Shown: positions 1 to 9,175 of the stretch, one piece after another | Position numbering within the stretch: position 1 is the stretch's first letter | Layout: every line of letters starts with the position of its first letter | Source: Archivesica marissinica | Lineage: Eukaryota; Mollusca; Bivalvia; Venerida; Vesicomyidae | Reading direction: 5' to 3' | NCBI GenBank assembly: GCA_014843695.1 | Contig: CM026386.1 | Location: 16,331,489 to 16,395,488 of the forward strand | Length of the DNA stretch: 64,000 nucleotides | The notes under the pieces: generated by a model | Told to the model about the DNA's origin: nothing | The model's database searches: none | The model's input: the letters and a program-made list of their open reading frames with translations, nothing else | Translations under genes and position numbers: made by a program

Positions 1-447
1 ACTTCCACAAATCCCTTTCTATCTACTGCTGTTGCACAATATGTAAAATGTTCATTTCTTGATTATACGTAAAATACTGAAATAAATAATGCTTAATATA
101 ATACATTACCCCAGTTTATTCAAAATGGTGCACTATTTGTATATATAAGAAATGTTGAACCATTTTGAATATTATTAAATGGCTCACTGGACCTGAATAA
201 ATAGCTATATTATGTTAATGTAAGGTTTCGGACGATGGTAATCAATAGCAACCATAAGTATGCGGATTTCATGAAATAACGAGTATTACAGCATTGCATT
301 GCGTGGGGGTAAAAATATATAATGTTGTATATCGATGAATTTAAATAACTATTATGTTGTACCTTTTTATTTTAAAAATTTAAAACGAATAAAGATATGC
401 AAGTTTATATTATAAGCAACAATTCTAAACCGAAATAGTTATTGAAT
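1..447. other. AT-rich single-copy DNA, no gene seen
   Basis: I see no exon, RNA gene or repeat that recurs elsewhere in the window. The stretch is AT-rich with frequent stops in all frames. It ends where a MITE copy begins. Confidence 0.5.
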
Positions 448-727
448 CCAAGCCCGTAGCCACACTTGAGGCACACCGACGCAGTTGCCTCGCTTAAAAT
501 GTCCAAAGCAAAAACAAAATTAATTAAAAATTAAATAAATAAAATGCAAAAAAATATCCCTTTGCTGTGTAAAATGTTGACTGCTAGAGAGCTGAACGGT
601 CAGTACATAATTATACGTCTAAACTCATTAAAACGTAGCAAATTGATTCTATATCCCAACAATTTTAAGGGGGAACATGCCCCAGGATCCCCGGACACCC
701 CATACCCCCCTATAGATTGCCTTGTGT
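448..727 (+). mobile_element. MITE family copy 1, right end missing
   Basis: The left end carries CCCGTAGCCACACTTGAGGC, which opens the same element at 7032, 17727 and 28300. The interior (AAATAAATAAAATGCAAAAA, then a G/C-rich AAGGGGG...CATGCCCC...CCCC block) matches too. The right terminal inverted repeat (TGGCTACGG...TGG) is absent. At about 727 the sequence passes directly from GATTGCCTTG into the 49-bp family A array, so array growth or recombination removed the 3' end. The element is non-autonomous and no transposase frame is present. Confidence 0.7.
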
Positions 728-3190
728 GCCACTATAAACCGTGCTATACGTATCGTGTATCGGTGCTTTTCACAGGGCAGATGGGACTATAAACCAAGGT
801 ATCATGTATCAGTGCTATACACCGGGCAGATAGGACTATAAACCATGCTATACGCCTCGTGTATCGGTGCTATACACCGGGCAGATACGACTATTAACCG
901 AGGTATCGTGTATCGGTGCTATACACCGGGCAGATAGGACTATAAACCGTGCTATACGCCTCGTGTATCAGTGCTATACACCGGGCATATAGGACTATTA
1001 ACCGAGGTATCGTGTATCGGTGCTATACACCGGGCAGATAGGACTATTAACCGAGGTATCGTGTATCGGTGCTATACACCGGGCAGATGTGACAATAAAC
1101 CGATGTATCATATATCGGTGCTATACACCGGGCAGATAGGACTATAAACCGAGGTCTCATGTATCGGTGCTATACACAGAGCAGATAGGACTATAAACCG
1201 AGGTATCTTGTATCGGTGCTATACACCGGGCAGATGGGACTATAAACCGAGGTATCATGTATCGGTGCTGTACACCGGGCAGATAGGACTATAAACCGAG
1301 GTACCATGTATCGGTGCTATACACCGGGCAGATAGAACTATAAACCGAGGTATCATGTATCGGTGCTATACACCGGGCAGATGGGACTATAAACCGAGGT
1401 ATCATGTATCGGTGCTGTACACCGGGCAGATGGGACTATAAACCGAGGTATCATGTATCGGTGCTATACACCGGGCAGATAGGACTATAAACCGAGGTAT
1501 CATACATAGGTGCTGTACACCGGGCAGATGGGACTATAAACCGCGGTATCGTGTATCGGTGTTATACACCGGGCAGATGGAACTATAAACCGATGTATCA
1601 TGTATCGGTGCTATACACAGGCAGATATGACTATAAACCGAGGTATCATACATAGGTGCTGTACACCGGGCAGATGGGACTATAAACCGAGGTATCATGT
1701 ATCGGTGCTATACACCGGGCAGATGGGAAAATAAACCGAGTTCTCGTGTATCGGTGCTGTACACCGGGCAGATGGGAAAATAAACCTGAGTTCTCGTGTA
1801 TCGGTGCTATACACCGGGCAGATGGGACTATAAACTGAGGTCTCATATATCGGTGCTATACACCGGGCAGATGGGACTATAAACCAAGGTAGTATGTATC
1901 GGTGCTATACACCAGGCAGATAGGACTATAAACTGAGGTATCATGTATCGGTGCTATACACCGGGCAGATGGGACTATAAACCGAGGTAGCATGTATCGG
2001 TGCTATACACCGGGCAGATGGGACTATAAACCGAGGTATCATGTATCTGTGCTGTACACCGGGCAGATGGGACTATAAACCAAGGTCTCATGTATCGGTG
2101 CTATACACCGGGAAGATGGGACTATAAACCGAGGTATCATGTATCGGTGCTATACACCGGGCAGATGGGACTATAAACCGAGGTATCATGTATCGGTGTT
2201 ATACACCGGGCAGATGGGACTATAAACCGAGGTCTCGTGCATCGGTGCTATACACCGGGCATATAGGACTATAAATCGAGGTCTCATGTATCGGTGCTGT
2301 ACACCGGGCAGATGGGACTACTAACCTAAGTAGCATGTATCGATGCTGTACACCAGGCAGATGGGACTATTAACCGAGGTCTCATGTATCGGTGCTGTAC
2401 ACCGGGCAGATGGGACTACTAACCTAAGTAGCATGTATCGATGCTGTACACCAGGCAGATGGGACTATTAACCGAGGTATCATGTATCGGTGCTGTACAC
2501 CGGACAGATGGTACTATTAACCTAAGTAGCATGTATCGGTGTTGTACACCGGGTAGATGGTACTATTAACCTAAGTAACATGTATCGATGCTGTACACCG
2601 GAGAGCTGGTACTATTAACCGAGGTATCATGTATCGATGCTGTACACCGGGCAGATGGGACTATTAACCGAGGTCTCATGTATCGGTGCTGTACACCGGA
2701 CAGATGGTACTATTAACCTAAGTAGCATGTATCGGTGTTGTACACCGGGTAGATGGTACTATTAACCTAAGTAGCATGTATCGATGCTGTACACCGGAGA
2801 GCTGGTACTATTAACCGAGGTATCATGTATCGGTGCTGTACACCGGGCAGATGGTACTATTAACCGAGCTATCATGCATCGATGCTGTACACCGGACCGA
2901 TGAGACTATTAACCTAAGTAGCATGTATCGGTGCTGTACACCGGGCAGATGGGACTATTAACCTAAGTAGCATGTATCGGCGCTGTACACCGGGTGTGGG
3001 GTGGGTGTGTGTGGGGTGGGTTTTGTGTGTTGGTGCTGTACACCGGGCAGATGGGACTATTAACCTAAGTAGCATGTATCGGCGCTGTACACCGGACAGA
3101 TGGGACTATTAACCGATGCATCATGCATCGATGCTGTACACCGGGCAGATGGGACTATTAACCGATGTATCATGATGTGCTGTACACCGG
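728..3190 (+). repeat. 49-bp minisatellite, family A, array 1 (about 50 copies)
   Basis: The unit begins GGGACTATAAACCGAGGTAT and ends CGGTGCTATACACCGGGCAG plus AT. Units are 48-49 bp with several percent divergence. From about 2320 a sub-family dominates that reads ACTATTAACCTAAGTAGCAT in place of the usual ACTATAAACCGAGGTATCAT and alternates with it, a simple higher-order pattern. A GT-rich interruption lies near 2995-3035. The unit aligns almost end to end with the core of SINE-A (27257-27310). A SINE-A 3' part follows at 3420. Open frames here only reflect the 49-bp phase rotation. Confidence 0.95.
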
Positions 3191-3419
3191 ACATGTAATA
3201 GAACAAGACTTCAGCTTCTTCTGTATCGTACACTCTTCCAAGAAAAATAAATAAATGCACCAAAACAAACAAAGACACATTATTTGTATTAGCGCATTAT
3301 GGGACTTTAATTGTAACCACACACTGTTATAAAGCAGTATGATGAATAGATTTACGAGTATCCAAGTGTGAATATCAACATCATTCAAAAGCAAGACACT
3401 ACTGGTTTATTTCAATCTT
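3191..3419. other. AT-rich spacer between family A array and SINE-A remnant
   Basis: Non-repetitive sequence with no supported gene. It contains stop-rich frames and A-rich tracts. It separates the last family A unit from the downstream SINE-A fragment. Confidence 0.5.
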
Positions 3420-3598
3420 TCCGATGGGACTTTAAACCGAGGTCTCATGTCGATGCTTTACACCGTGCACGTAAAAGAACCAGAGGAGACTATGTCTGTA
3501 TCATTGCACTATCCTCCAACATTCTAAAATGACTAATATTGTCAGGAGGTGTCGCTCATATGGGCAACCGGTAGCGACGTTAAATAAACGTAAAACAC
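3420..3598 (+). mobile_element. SINE-A, 3' two-thirds only
   Basis: Starts CCGATGGGACTTTAAACCGA and continues through the CACCGTGCACGTAA, AGAACCAGAGGAGACT, ATCATTGCACTATCCTCCAA and CCGGTAGCGACGTTAAATAA blocks. These match the full-length SINE-A at 27168-27455. The tRNA-like head is missing. Its first 50 bp are homologous to the adjacent family A unit, so this looks like the downstream remainder of the SINE in which the array formed. Confidence 0.8.
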
Positions 3599-3889
3599 AC
3601 ATTCATTTCAAAATTGAATTGATATTGTATTAATACAGTTACGCAAGCAATGTCGAATATGTGCACGACGACGTACACTATTTATATTGAATGAGTTTAT
3701 GCTAATATATATTATCTCGATGGTGAAACAAGTTGTACCAACGTTAGATTAATCGAGGCCGCATTCGTGATGGACGTGAATTATTGAATCGTACGAGTTT
3801 GTAATTGAAAACTTGTATTCTAAAATATCACCTTGAAATTGATAACAATGTTAACGTTCTATCATTACATGTTCACGTGTCATGCTCCC
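3599..3889. other. single-copy AT-rich DNA, no gene seen
   Basis: No recurrence elsewhere in the window and no plausible exon. It leads into the pyrimidine tract. Confidence 0.5.
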
Positions 3890-4346
3890 TTACCACCTAC
3901 CTACTTACCTCTCTCTCTCACACACACATACTATCTCTCCATCTCCCCTCTCTCTTCCCCTCCCTCCCTTCCCACATCTCTCACACTCACTATCTCTCTC
4001 CCCCTCCCTCTCTCTCCCTCCCTACCTCTCTCTTACTGTCTCTCTCCCTCTCTTCCCCATCTTGCTCTCCCATCCTTCCCTCTCTATCACACTATTTCCC
4101 CTCTCTCTCCCTCCCACCCTTCTACTCTCTCCCTCCCTCCCTTCCTACATCTCTCTCACACTATCTCTCTCCATCTCTCTATATCTCTCTCCCTCCCTCT
4201 CTCTATTCCTACCTCTCTCCCTCCGTATCTCCCTTCCTACATCTCACTCATACAATCTCTCACCAAATCTCTCTCCCTCCCCCTCTCTCCCCCTACCTCC
4301 CTCCCTCTCTCTCCCTCCCTCCTTTCCTACCTCTTTCTCTCGCGCG
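3890..4346 (+). repeat. pyrimidine-rich low-complexity tract (CTCTCC/CTCCCT)n
   Basis: About 450 bp of nearly uninterrupted C/T on the + strand with irregular CTCTCTCCCTCCC motifs and short CACACA insertions, closing with (CG)n near 4340. All three + frames stay open for 165-187 codons only because the tract lacks A/G-containing stop codons. The encoded Ser/Leu/Pro strings are not a protein. Homopyrimidine mirror tracts of this kind can form triplex DNA. Confidence 0.9.
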
Positions 4347-4665
4347 CGCGCACGTGTCTGTTCTTTAGCACTGCATTAAAAAATAATCCTCGTTAATAAT
4401 CACTATATGCGATCTGTGTTACATTAACCATCAGTAGCTACCTCGACATGGGACATACCTCGCTATTATATTTAACACAATATAAAGAACACTGACTTAC
4501 TCGTTTTTTCTTCGCTCCATCAAAGCAAGGCACTCCTCGACTATTAACTAGTAAACCATATTTTCCAAACAAGGAAGTGAAAGTTTTCTATATTTCGAAT
4601 GACGTTTTAAAAATCACTACAGTGAATTTGATATGATATTTCATGTTGGAGGAAATATGAGTACC
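4347..4665. other. single-copy DNA, no gene seen
   Basis: Mixed sequence after the pyrimidine tract. No splice-bounded open frame or recurring element was recognised before the tRNA-like part of SINE-D. Confidence 0.45.
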
Positions 4666-4885
4666 CGGATACAAACCACCTGTCCGAGTTGGTGAAAACC
4701 AGTGTACCTCGCCATCTAACATACCTACATCACGTTCGAGTCTCTCCGGAGCCGTTACGATTGTGCTGTTAGTCAAGGCATTTAAATTACACATTGCCTC
4801 TTCTCTCTCCCTCTCGTGGCGAGGGATTCCATCAGTAATGAGGTCTCGAGAGTGATTAATATAAGTTGAAAAAACTTGTTTCGCA
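4666..4885 (+). mobile_element. SINE-D, tRNA-derived, + strand
   Basis: A degenerate tRNA-like head with a B-box-like ACGTTCGAGTCTC at about 4732 is followed by GGAGCCGTTACGAT, CACATTGCCTCTTCTCTCTC, GATTCCATCAG and the tail GAGAGTGATTAATATAAGTT. The same order appears in reverse at 7370-7545 and 18065-18240. The tail is shared with SINE-C at 33175-33375, implying mobilisation by the same LINE. The 3' half is tandemly repeated downstream. Confidence 0.7.
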
Positions 4886-5175
4886 ATCGAGCTAAAATAT
4901 ATTTGTATGAACTAAATTACACATTGCCTCTTCTCTCTCCCTCTCGTGGCGAGGGATTCCATCAGGAATGAGGTCTCGAGAGTGATTAATATAAGTTGAA
5001 ATAACTTGTTTCGCAATCGAGTTAAAATATATTTGTATAAACTAAATTACACATTGCCTCTTCTCTCTCCCTCTCGTGGCGATGGATTCCATCAGGAATG
5101 AGGTCTCGAGTGTGATTAATATAAATAAGTTGCAATAACTTGTTTCGCAATCGAGCCAAAATTAATTTGTATAAA
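4785..5175 (+). repeat. three tandem copies (about 130 bp) of the SINE-D 3' half
   Basis: AAATTACACATTGCCTCTTC recurs at about 4784, 4914 and 5044. Each copy runs through TCTCGAGAGTGATTAATATA and TTTCGCAATCGAG before restarting. The copies differ by a few substitutions and one short AAAT-type insertion in the third. This is an early-stage tandem of a SINE 3' region. Confidence 0.9.
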
Positions 5176-5367
5176 CTATAAACTAACCTCCATGTGCGGG
5201 AATCGAAAACGAGTTTCAAAATGTTAGTCTGGACAAGAGGTTTATATTTCAATATTTTATTAAGTATCGTAAACATACACTGTGTCTAGTTACATGCTCA
5301 ACTATGTTAACATATAAGTTATCAACATAACAGTTTGGGGGGGGTATGATACATATATAATATAACA

Positions 5368-5800
5368 TGACATGGATTGTACATATAAATAATATGCTAC
5401 ATATACAATATAACATGACATCGATTGTACATATAAGTAATATGTTACATAGACAATATAACATGACATGGATTGTACATATAAGTAATATGTTACATAT
5501 ACAATATAACATGACATGGATTGTACATATAAGTAATATGCTACATATACAATATAACATGACATGGATTGTACATATAAGTAATATGTTACATATACAA
5601 TATAACATGGCATGGATTGTACATATAAGTAATATGCTACATATACAATATACAATATAACATGACATGGATTGTACATATAAGTAATATGCTACATATA
5701 CAATATAACATGACATGGATTGTACATATAAGTAATATGCTATATATACAATATAACATGACATGGATTGTACATATAAGTAATATGCTACATAGACAAC
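5368..5800 (+). repeat. 48-bp minisatellite (about 9 copies)
   Basis: The unit starts TGACATGGATTGTACATATA and continues AGTAATATGCTACATATACA ATATAACA. The length is a multiple of three, so stop-free frames persist on both strands (up to 171 codons on the minus strand). The translations are periodic Tyr/Ile/Cys strings without domain character, and I do not call a gene. Copies are highly uniform, which suggests recent expansion. Confidence 0.95.
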
Positions 5801-6030
5801 CCACAGCCGGGAATAACAAATACATGAGGTTGAACATGCATGAGCGTGAATGGGTATTTACAAGATTCGTATAGTAGACAAATGCCTTATACAATACGAA
5901 TACGTACAACGTGATAGCATAGCACTAAATAGTTCCAACAAACGAATAGCCAGTTATAAGTCGTATATATTACCATTAGTCATATGCATGGAGGAATGCA
6001 TACATGATAGTACGATTATTCCAAAATGTT

Positions 6031-6102
6031 ATTATAACAAAGACTTTATTTAACGAGAGAACTCATTTGAACAATTAAGTCAATCGACCACGAGGCCCTC
6101 AA
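6031..6102 (-). mobile_element. LINE 3' end, severely 5'-truncated, minus strand
   Basis: The reverse complement reads GTTGAGGGCC...TCTCGTTAAATAAAGTCTTT followed by AT-rich triplets. This is the 3' terminus of the LINE fragment at 29934-30638, with AATAAA included. Only about 70 bp are present. The same truncated insertion is in the two paralogous segments, so it predates their duplication. Confidence 0.75.
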
Positions 6103-6167
6103 CAAATTAAAACATGAAATTACGGTGTTCCGTTAGGGCCATCGCGGTATATAGAGGGAAATCAGGA

Positions 6168-6415
6168 AGGCGATGGTACGATGGCACGATGGTACGATGT
6201 CGGTGGTACGATGGCACGATGTCGATGGTACGATGGTACGATGTCGATGGTACGATGGTACGATGGCACGATGCCGATGGTACGATGTCGATGGTACGAT
6301 GGCACGATGTCGATGGTACGATGGTACGATGCTCGATGGTACGATGGTACGATGGCACGATGTCGATGGTACGATGGTACGATGTCGATGGTACGATGGC
6401 ACGATGTCGATGGTA
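6168..6415 (+). repeat. short-period array of ACGATGGT / ACGATGTCG / ACGATGGC units
   Basis: About 250 bp of irregular 8-11 bp units built on (G)GTACGATG. The last portion recurs immediately after the first assembly gap (16977-17018). Open frames in all phases are due to the short period. Confidence 0.9.
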
Positions 6416-6435
6416 ATCTCGTAAAATAACGTCTG

Positions 6436-6486
6436 TATCATTATTATTATTATTATTATCATTATTATTAATATTATTATTATTAT
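6436..6486 (+). repeat. (ATT)n microsatellite
   Basis: Interrupted ATT triplets. The equivalent site in the second copy (17041-17137) is about twice as long and includes ATCACCATC variants. It is a length polymorphism between the two copies. Confidence 0.9.
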
Positions 6487-6685
6487 ATGCACACACTTTG
6501 TCAATGGAGGGACGGATGGAATTATCTTTCACTTACCCGACGATAGTACTGTAACAAGTACACAGAAGAACAAATCACGACGGAACATTGCCCTGGAAAC
6601 AGATGTGTAGAAAGGGTGGCTAGAAAGCTCAATTATATTTCATGTGATCAGTTAGTATTTAGAAAACTCAACAAAGCACATATAT

Positions 6686-7018
6686 ACAGTCAAACCTGTG
6701 TTAGTGGTCACCTCCATTAGCAGCCAACTTGTATTATATATACAGTCAAACCTGTGTTAGTGGTCACCTCCATTAGCAGCCAACTTGTATTATATATACA
6801 GTCAAACCTGTGTTAGTGGTCACCTCCATTAGCAGCCAACTTGTATTATATATACAGTTAAACCTGTGTTAGTGGTCACCTCCATTAGCAGCCAACTTGT
6901 ATTATATATACAGTTGTGTTGTGTCAAACCTGTGTTAGTGGTCACCTCCATTAGCAGCCAACTTGTATTATATATACAGTCAAACCTGTGTTAGTGGTCA
7001 CCTCCATTAGCAGCCAAC
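6686..7018 (+). repeat. 56-bp tandem array (6 copies)
   Basis: The unit starts TATACAGTCAAACCTGTGTT and continues AGTGGTCACCTCCATTAGCA GCCAACTTGTATTATA. CCTGTGTT occurs six times here and seven times in 17335-17713. One unit has a GTTGTGTTGTGTC insertion. The ACAGTCAAACCTGT...GGTCACC string looks to me like a DNA-transposon terminus that has been tandemised, but this is a recollection and not a demonstrated match. Confidence 0.9.
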
Positions 7019-7031
7019 AAGAGTGTTGTAT

Positions 7032-7291
7032 CCAGGTCCGTAGCCACACTTGAGGCACACCGACGCAGTTGTCTCGCTTAAAATTTCCAAAGCCAAAAAA
7101 AAATTAAAAATTATAAATAAATAAAATGCAAAAAATATCCCTTAAACTCATTAAATCAGAAAAAGCAGGGAATCCAGCATTTTTAAGGGGGAGCATGCCC
7201 CCGAACCCCCCGGACCACCCGGACCACCCGGACCCCCATACCCCCCTTATAGATTGCCTCGGTAGACATTTTCCTCTGGCTACGGTTCTGG
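7032..7291 (+). mobile_element. MITE family copy 2, both ends present
   Basis: The left end CCAGGTCCGTAGCCACA and the right end (reverse complement) CCAGAACCGTAGCCAGA form terminal inverted repeats of about 15-17 bp with few mismatches. TAT flanks both sides, a possible short target duplication. The 260-bp interior is non-coding: an A-rich left half, then a C-rich block of CCCCCGGACC type. Superfamily not determined. Confidence 0.8.
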
Positions 7292-7369
7292 TATCGAGAC
7301 ATTTGTTAATATTAAGAAATAATATTATTGGACATTTGAAAATACATACGTGTTAATAATAATAAATTA

Positions 7370-7545
7370 TATTAATCACTCTCGACACCTCATTCATGTT
7401 TGAATCCATCGCCATGGGGAGAAAGAAGAGGCAATGTGGAATTTAAGTGCCTTGCATAAGGGCACGATCGTAACGGCTCCATATGGGCTCGAACTCCAGG
7501 AATTTCGCACCTGAAGCGAACGCGCTATCACGACTTCCATGCTAT
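7370..7545 (-). mobile_element. SINE-D, minus strand
   Basis: Read on the minus strand: a tRNA-like head (GATAGCGCGTTCGCTTC, A-box region; GGAGTTCGAGCCC, B box), then GGAGCCGTTACGAT, CACATTGCCTCTTC, GATGGATTC and the tail GAGAGTGATTAATATAA. The order matches 4666-4885 on the opposite strand. Confidence 0.75.
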
Positions 7546-7559
7546 AACATTCTTAGATA

Positions 7560-7650
7560 GACGGGTTAATGGTCGAGTATTTAACTCGTTGGACTGTGAA
7601 TACAAGGAGCCATCAACTCATTCTAATAATATTAACATTCTTTCAGAAGG
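7560..7650 (+). mobile_element. SINE-A 5' remnant bordering family A array 2
   Basis: ATTAACATTCTTTCAGAAGG corresponds to ATTAACAGTCTTTCAGATGG in intact SINE-A (27246 on). The preceding GTTGGACTGTGAATACAAGG is a decayed version of the tRNA-like anticodon arm GCTGGACTGGTAATCCAGGG. The family A array starts exactly where the SINE core would follow. Confidence 0.65.
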
Positions 7651-8374
7651 AACAATAAACCGTGCTATGCGTCTCGTGTATCGGTGCTATACACCGGGCA
7701 GATAGAACTATAAACCGTGCTATACGTCTCGTGTATCGGTGTTATATACGGGGCAGATAGGACTATAAACCGTGCTATACCTCTCGTGTATCAGTGTTAT
7801 ATACGGAGCAGATAGGACTATAAACCGTGCTATACCTCTCGTGTATCGGTGTTATACACCGGGCAGATGGGACTATAAACCGAGGTATCATACATAGTTG
7901 CTAAATACCTGGCAGATGGGACTATTAACCTAAGTAGCATGTATCGGTGCTATACACCGTGCAGATGGGACTATAAACCGAGGTATCATGTATCGGTGCT
8001 GTACACCGGGCAGATGGGACTATAAACCGAGGTATCATGTATCGGTGCTATACACCGGGCAGATGGGACTATAAACCGAGGTATCATACATAGGTGCTAT
8101 ACACCGGGCAGATAGGACTATAAACCGAGGTATCATACATAGTTGCTATACACCGGGCAGATAGGACTATAAACCGAGGTATCATACATAGGTGCTATAC
8201 ACCGGGCAGATAGGACTATAAACCGAGGTATCATACATAGGTGCTGTACACCGGGCAGATGGGACTATAAACCGAGGTATCATACATAGTTGCTATACAC
8301 CGGACAGATGGGACTATAAACCGAGGTATCATGTATCGGTGCTATACACCGGGCAGATGGGACTATAAACCGAG
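7651..8374 (+). repeat. 49-bp minisatellite, family A, array 2 (about 15 copies)
   Basis: Same unit as 728-3190. The first copies retain CGTGCTATRCGTCTCGTG variants closest to the SINE core. Later copies alternate ATCATGTATCGGTG and ATCATACATAGGTG forms. The array stops abruptly at the start of segment P (GTCTGGACAAG). Confidence 0.95.
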
Positions 8375-8375
8375 T

Positions 8376-8870
8376 TTGTCTGGACAAGACGTTTATATTT
8401 CAATATTTTATTAAGTATCGTAAACATACACTGTGTCTAGTTACATGCTCAAATATGTTAACATATAAGTTATCAACATAACAGTTGGGGGGGGGTATGA
8501 TACAGATACAGTGTAACATGATATCGATTGTACATATAAGTAATATGCTACATAGACAACACACAGCCGGGAATAACAAATACATGAGGTTGAACATGCA
8601 TGAGTATTTACTAGATACTTAAAGTAGACACATGCTTTATACAATACTAATACGTGCAACTTGATAGTATAGCACTCGATAGTTCCTGCAATAGAATAGC
8701 CAGTTATAAGTCGTAAATAATACCAGTAGTCATAAGCATGGAGGAGTGCATACATGATAGTACGATTATTCCAAAATATTATAATAATAAAGACTTTATT
8801 TAACGAGAGAACTCATTTGAACAATTAAGTCAATCTACCATGAGGCCCTCAACAAATTAAAACATGAAAT
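8376..8870. repeat. paralogous segment P, copy 2
   Basis: Matches 5227-6110 but holds a single 48-bp unit (ATCGATTGTACATATAAGTA, about 8522). It therefore preserves the pre-expansion state of that minisatellite. Confidence 0.85.
8781..8853 (-). mobile_element. LINE 3' end, minus strand
   Basis: Same 70-bp LINE 3' terminus as at 6031-6102, in the equivalent position of segment P, reverse-complement GTTGAGGGCCTCATGGTAGA to AAATAAAGTC. Confidence 0.75.
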
Positions 8871-9175
8871 AGCATAATGAAACATGTAAACAGTAACCAG
8901 TAAAACTTTCATAGGAAATAAGATATAGGCTGTAAGAACTAATACTTATATTCATGTATAGTTGTGTAGTATCAGTCTATTAGGTTATTGGTCTGTTCAT
9001 TGCACCACCTGATATATAAAGCGTTGAGGGGTTGAGGTCCCTAGATTCCGCTTTGTTAATCGGATAAGCGGTGTTTAGTGTCAGCGGCTTGGGATAAGAC
9101 AGCAGTCGGTGGATCTTCATGTTCTTTTCGTCCGCATTTGCACTACGATGCTAACTGTGTGGTCTGTCTCAGATT
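8871..9175. other. single-copy flank of family B array
   Basis: No gene recognised. A CTGTCTCAG string at about 9162 precedes the first degenerate family B unit. The same sequence precedes the second array at 19566-19870. Confidence 0.5.

Larger units (their letters stand above)
5227..6110. repeat. paralogous segment P, copy 1
   Basis: From GTCTGGACAAGAGGTTTATA the sequence matches 8376-8870 and 19071-19565 on the same strand, through TGTGTCTAGTTACATGCTCA, the G-run, the 48-bp unit, ACCCACAGCCGGGAATAACA and a terminal antisense LINE tail. The striking difference is the 48-bp unit: about nine tandem copies here, one copy in the other two segments. Confidence 0.85.

Noticed and set aside
3805..4396. 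Overlapping 165-187 codon frames rich in Ser, Leu and Pro
   Set aside because: Translation of a homopyrimidine tract; open in all frames simultaneously.
5249..5909. Open frames up to 171 codons on both strands at the 48-bp array
   Set aside because: A 48-bp unit preserves any open frame. The orthologous single-unit segments show no longer gene around it.
6107..6532. Frames with ArgTrpTyrAsp or HisArgThrIle repeats
   Set aside because: Short-period ACGATGG array and ATT microsatellite.
8871..9175. Exon start at CTGTCTCAG before family B
   Set aside because: No supported frame follows; the downstream sequence is a degenerate family B unit.
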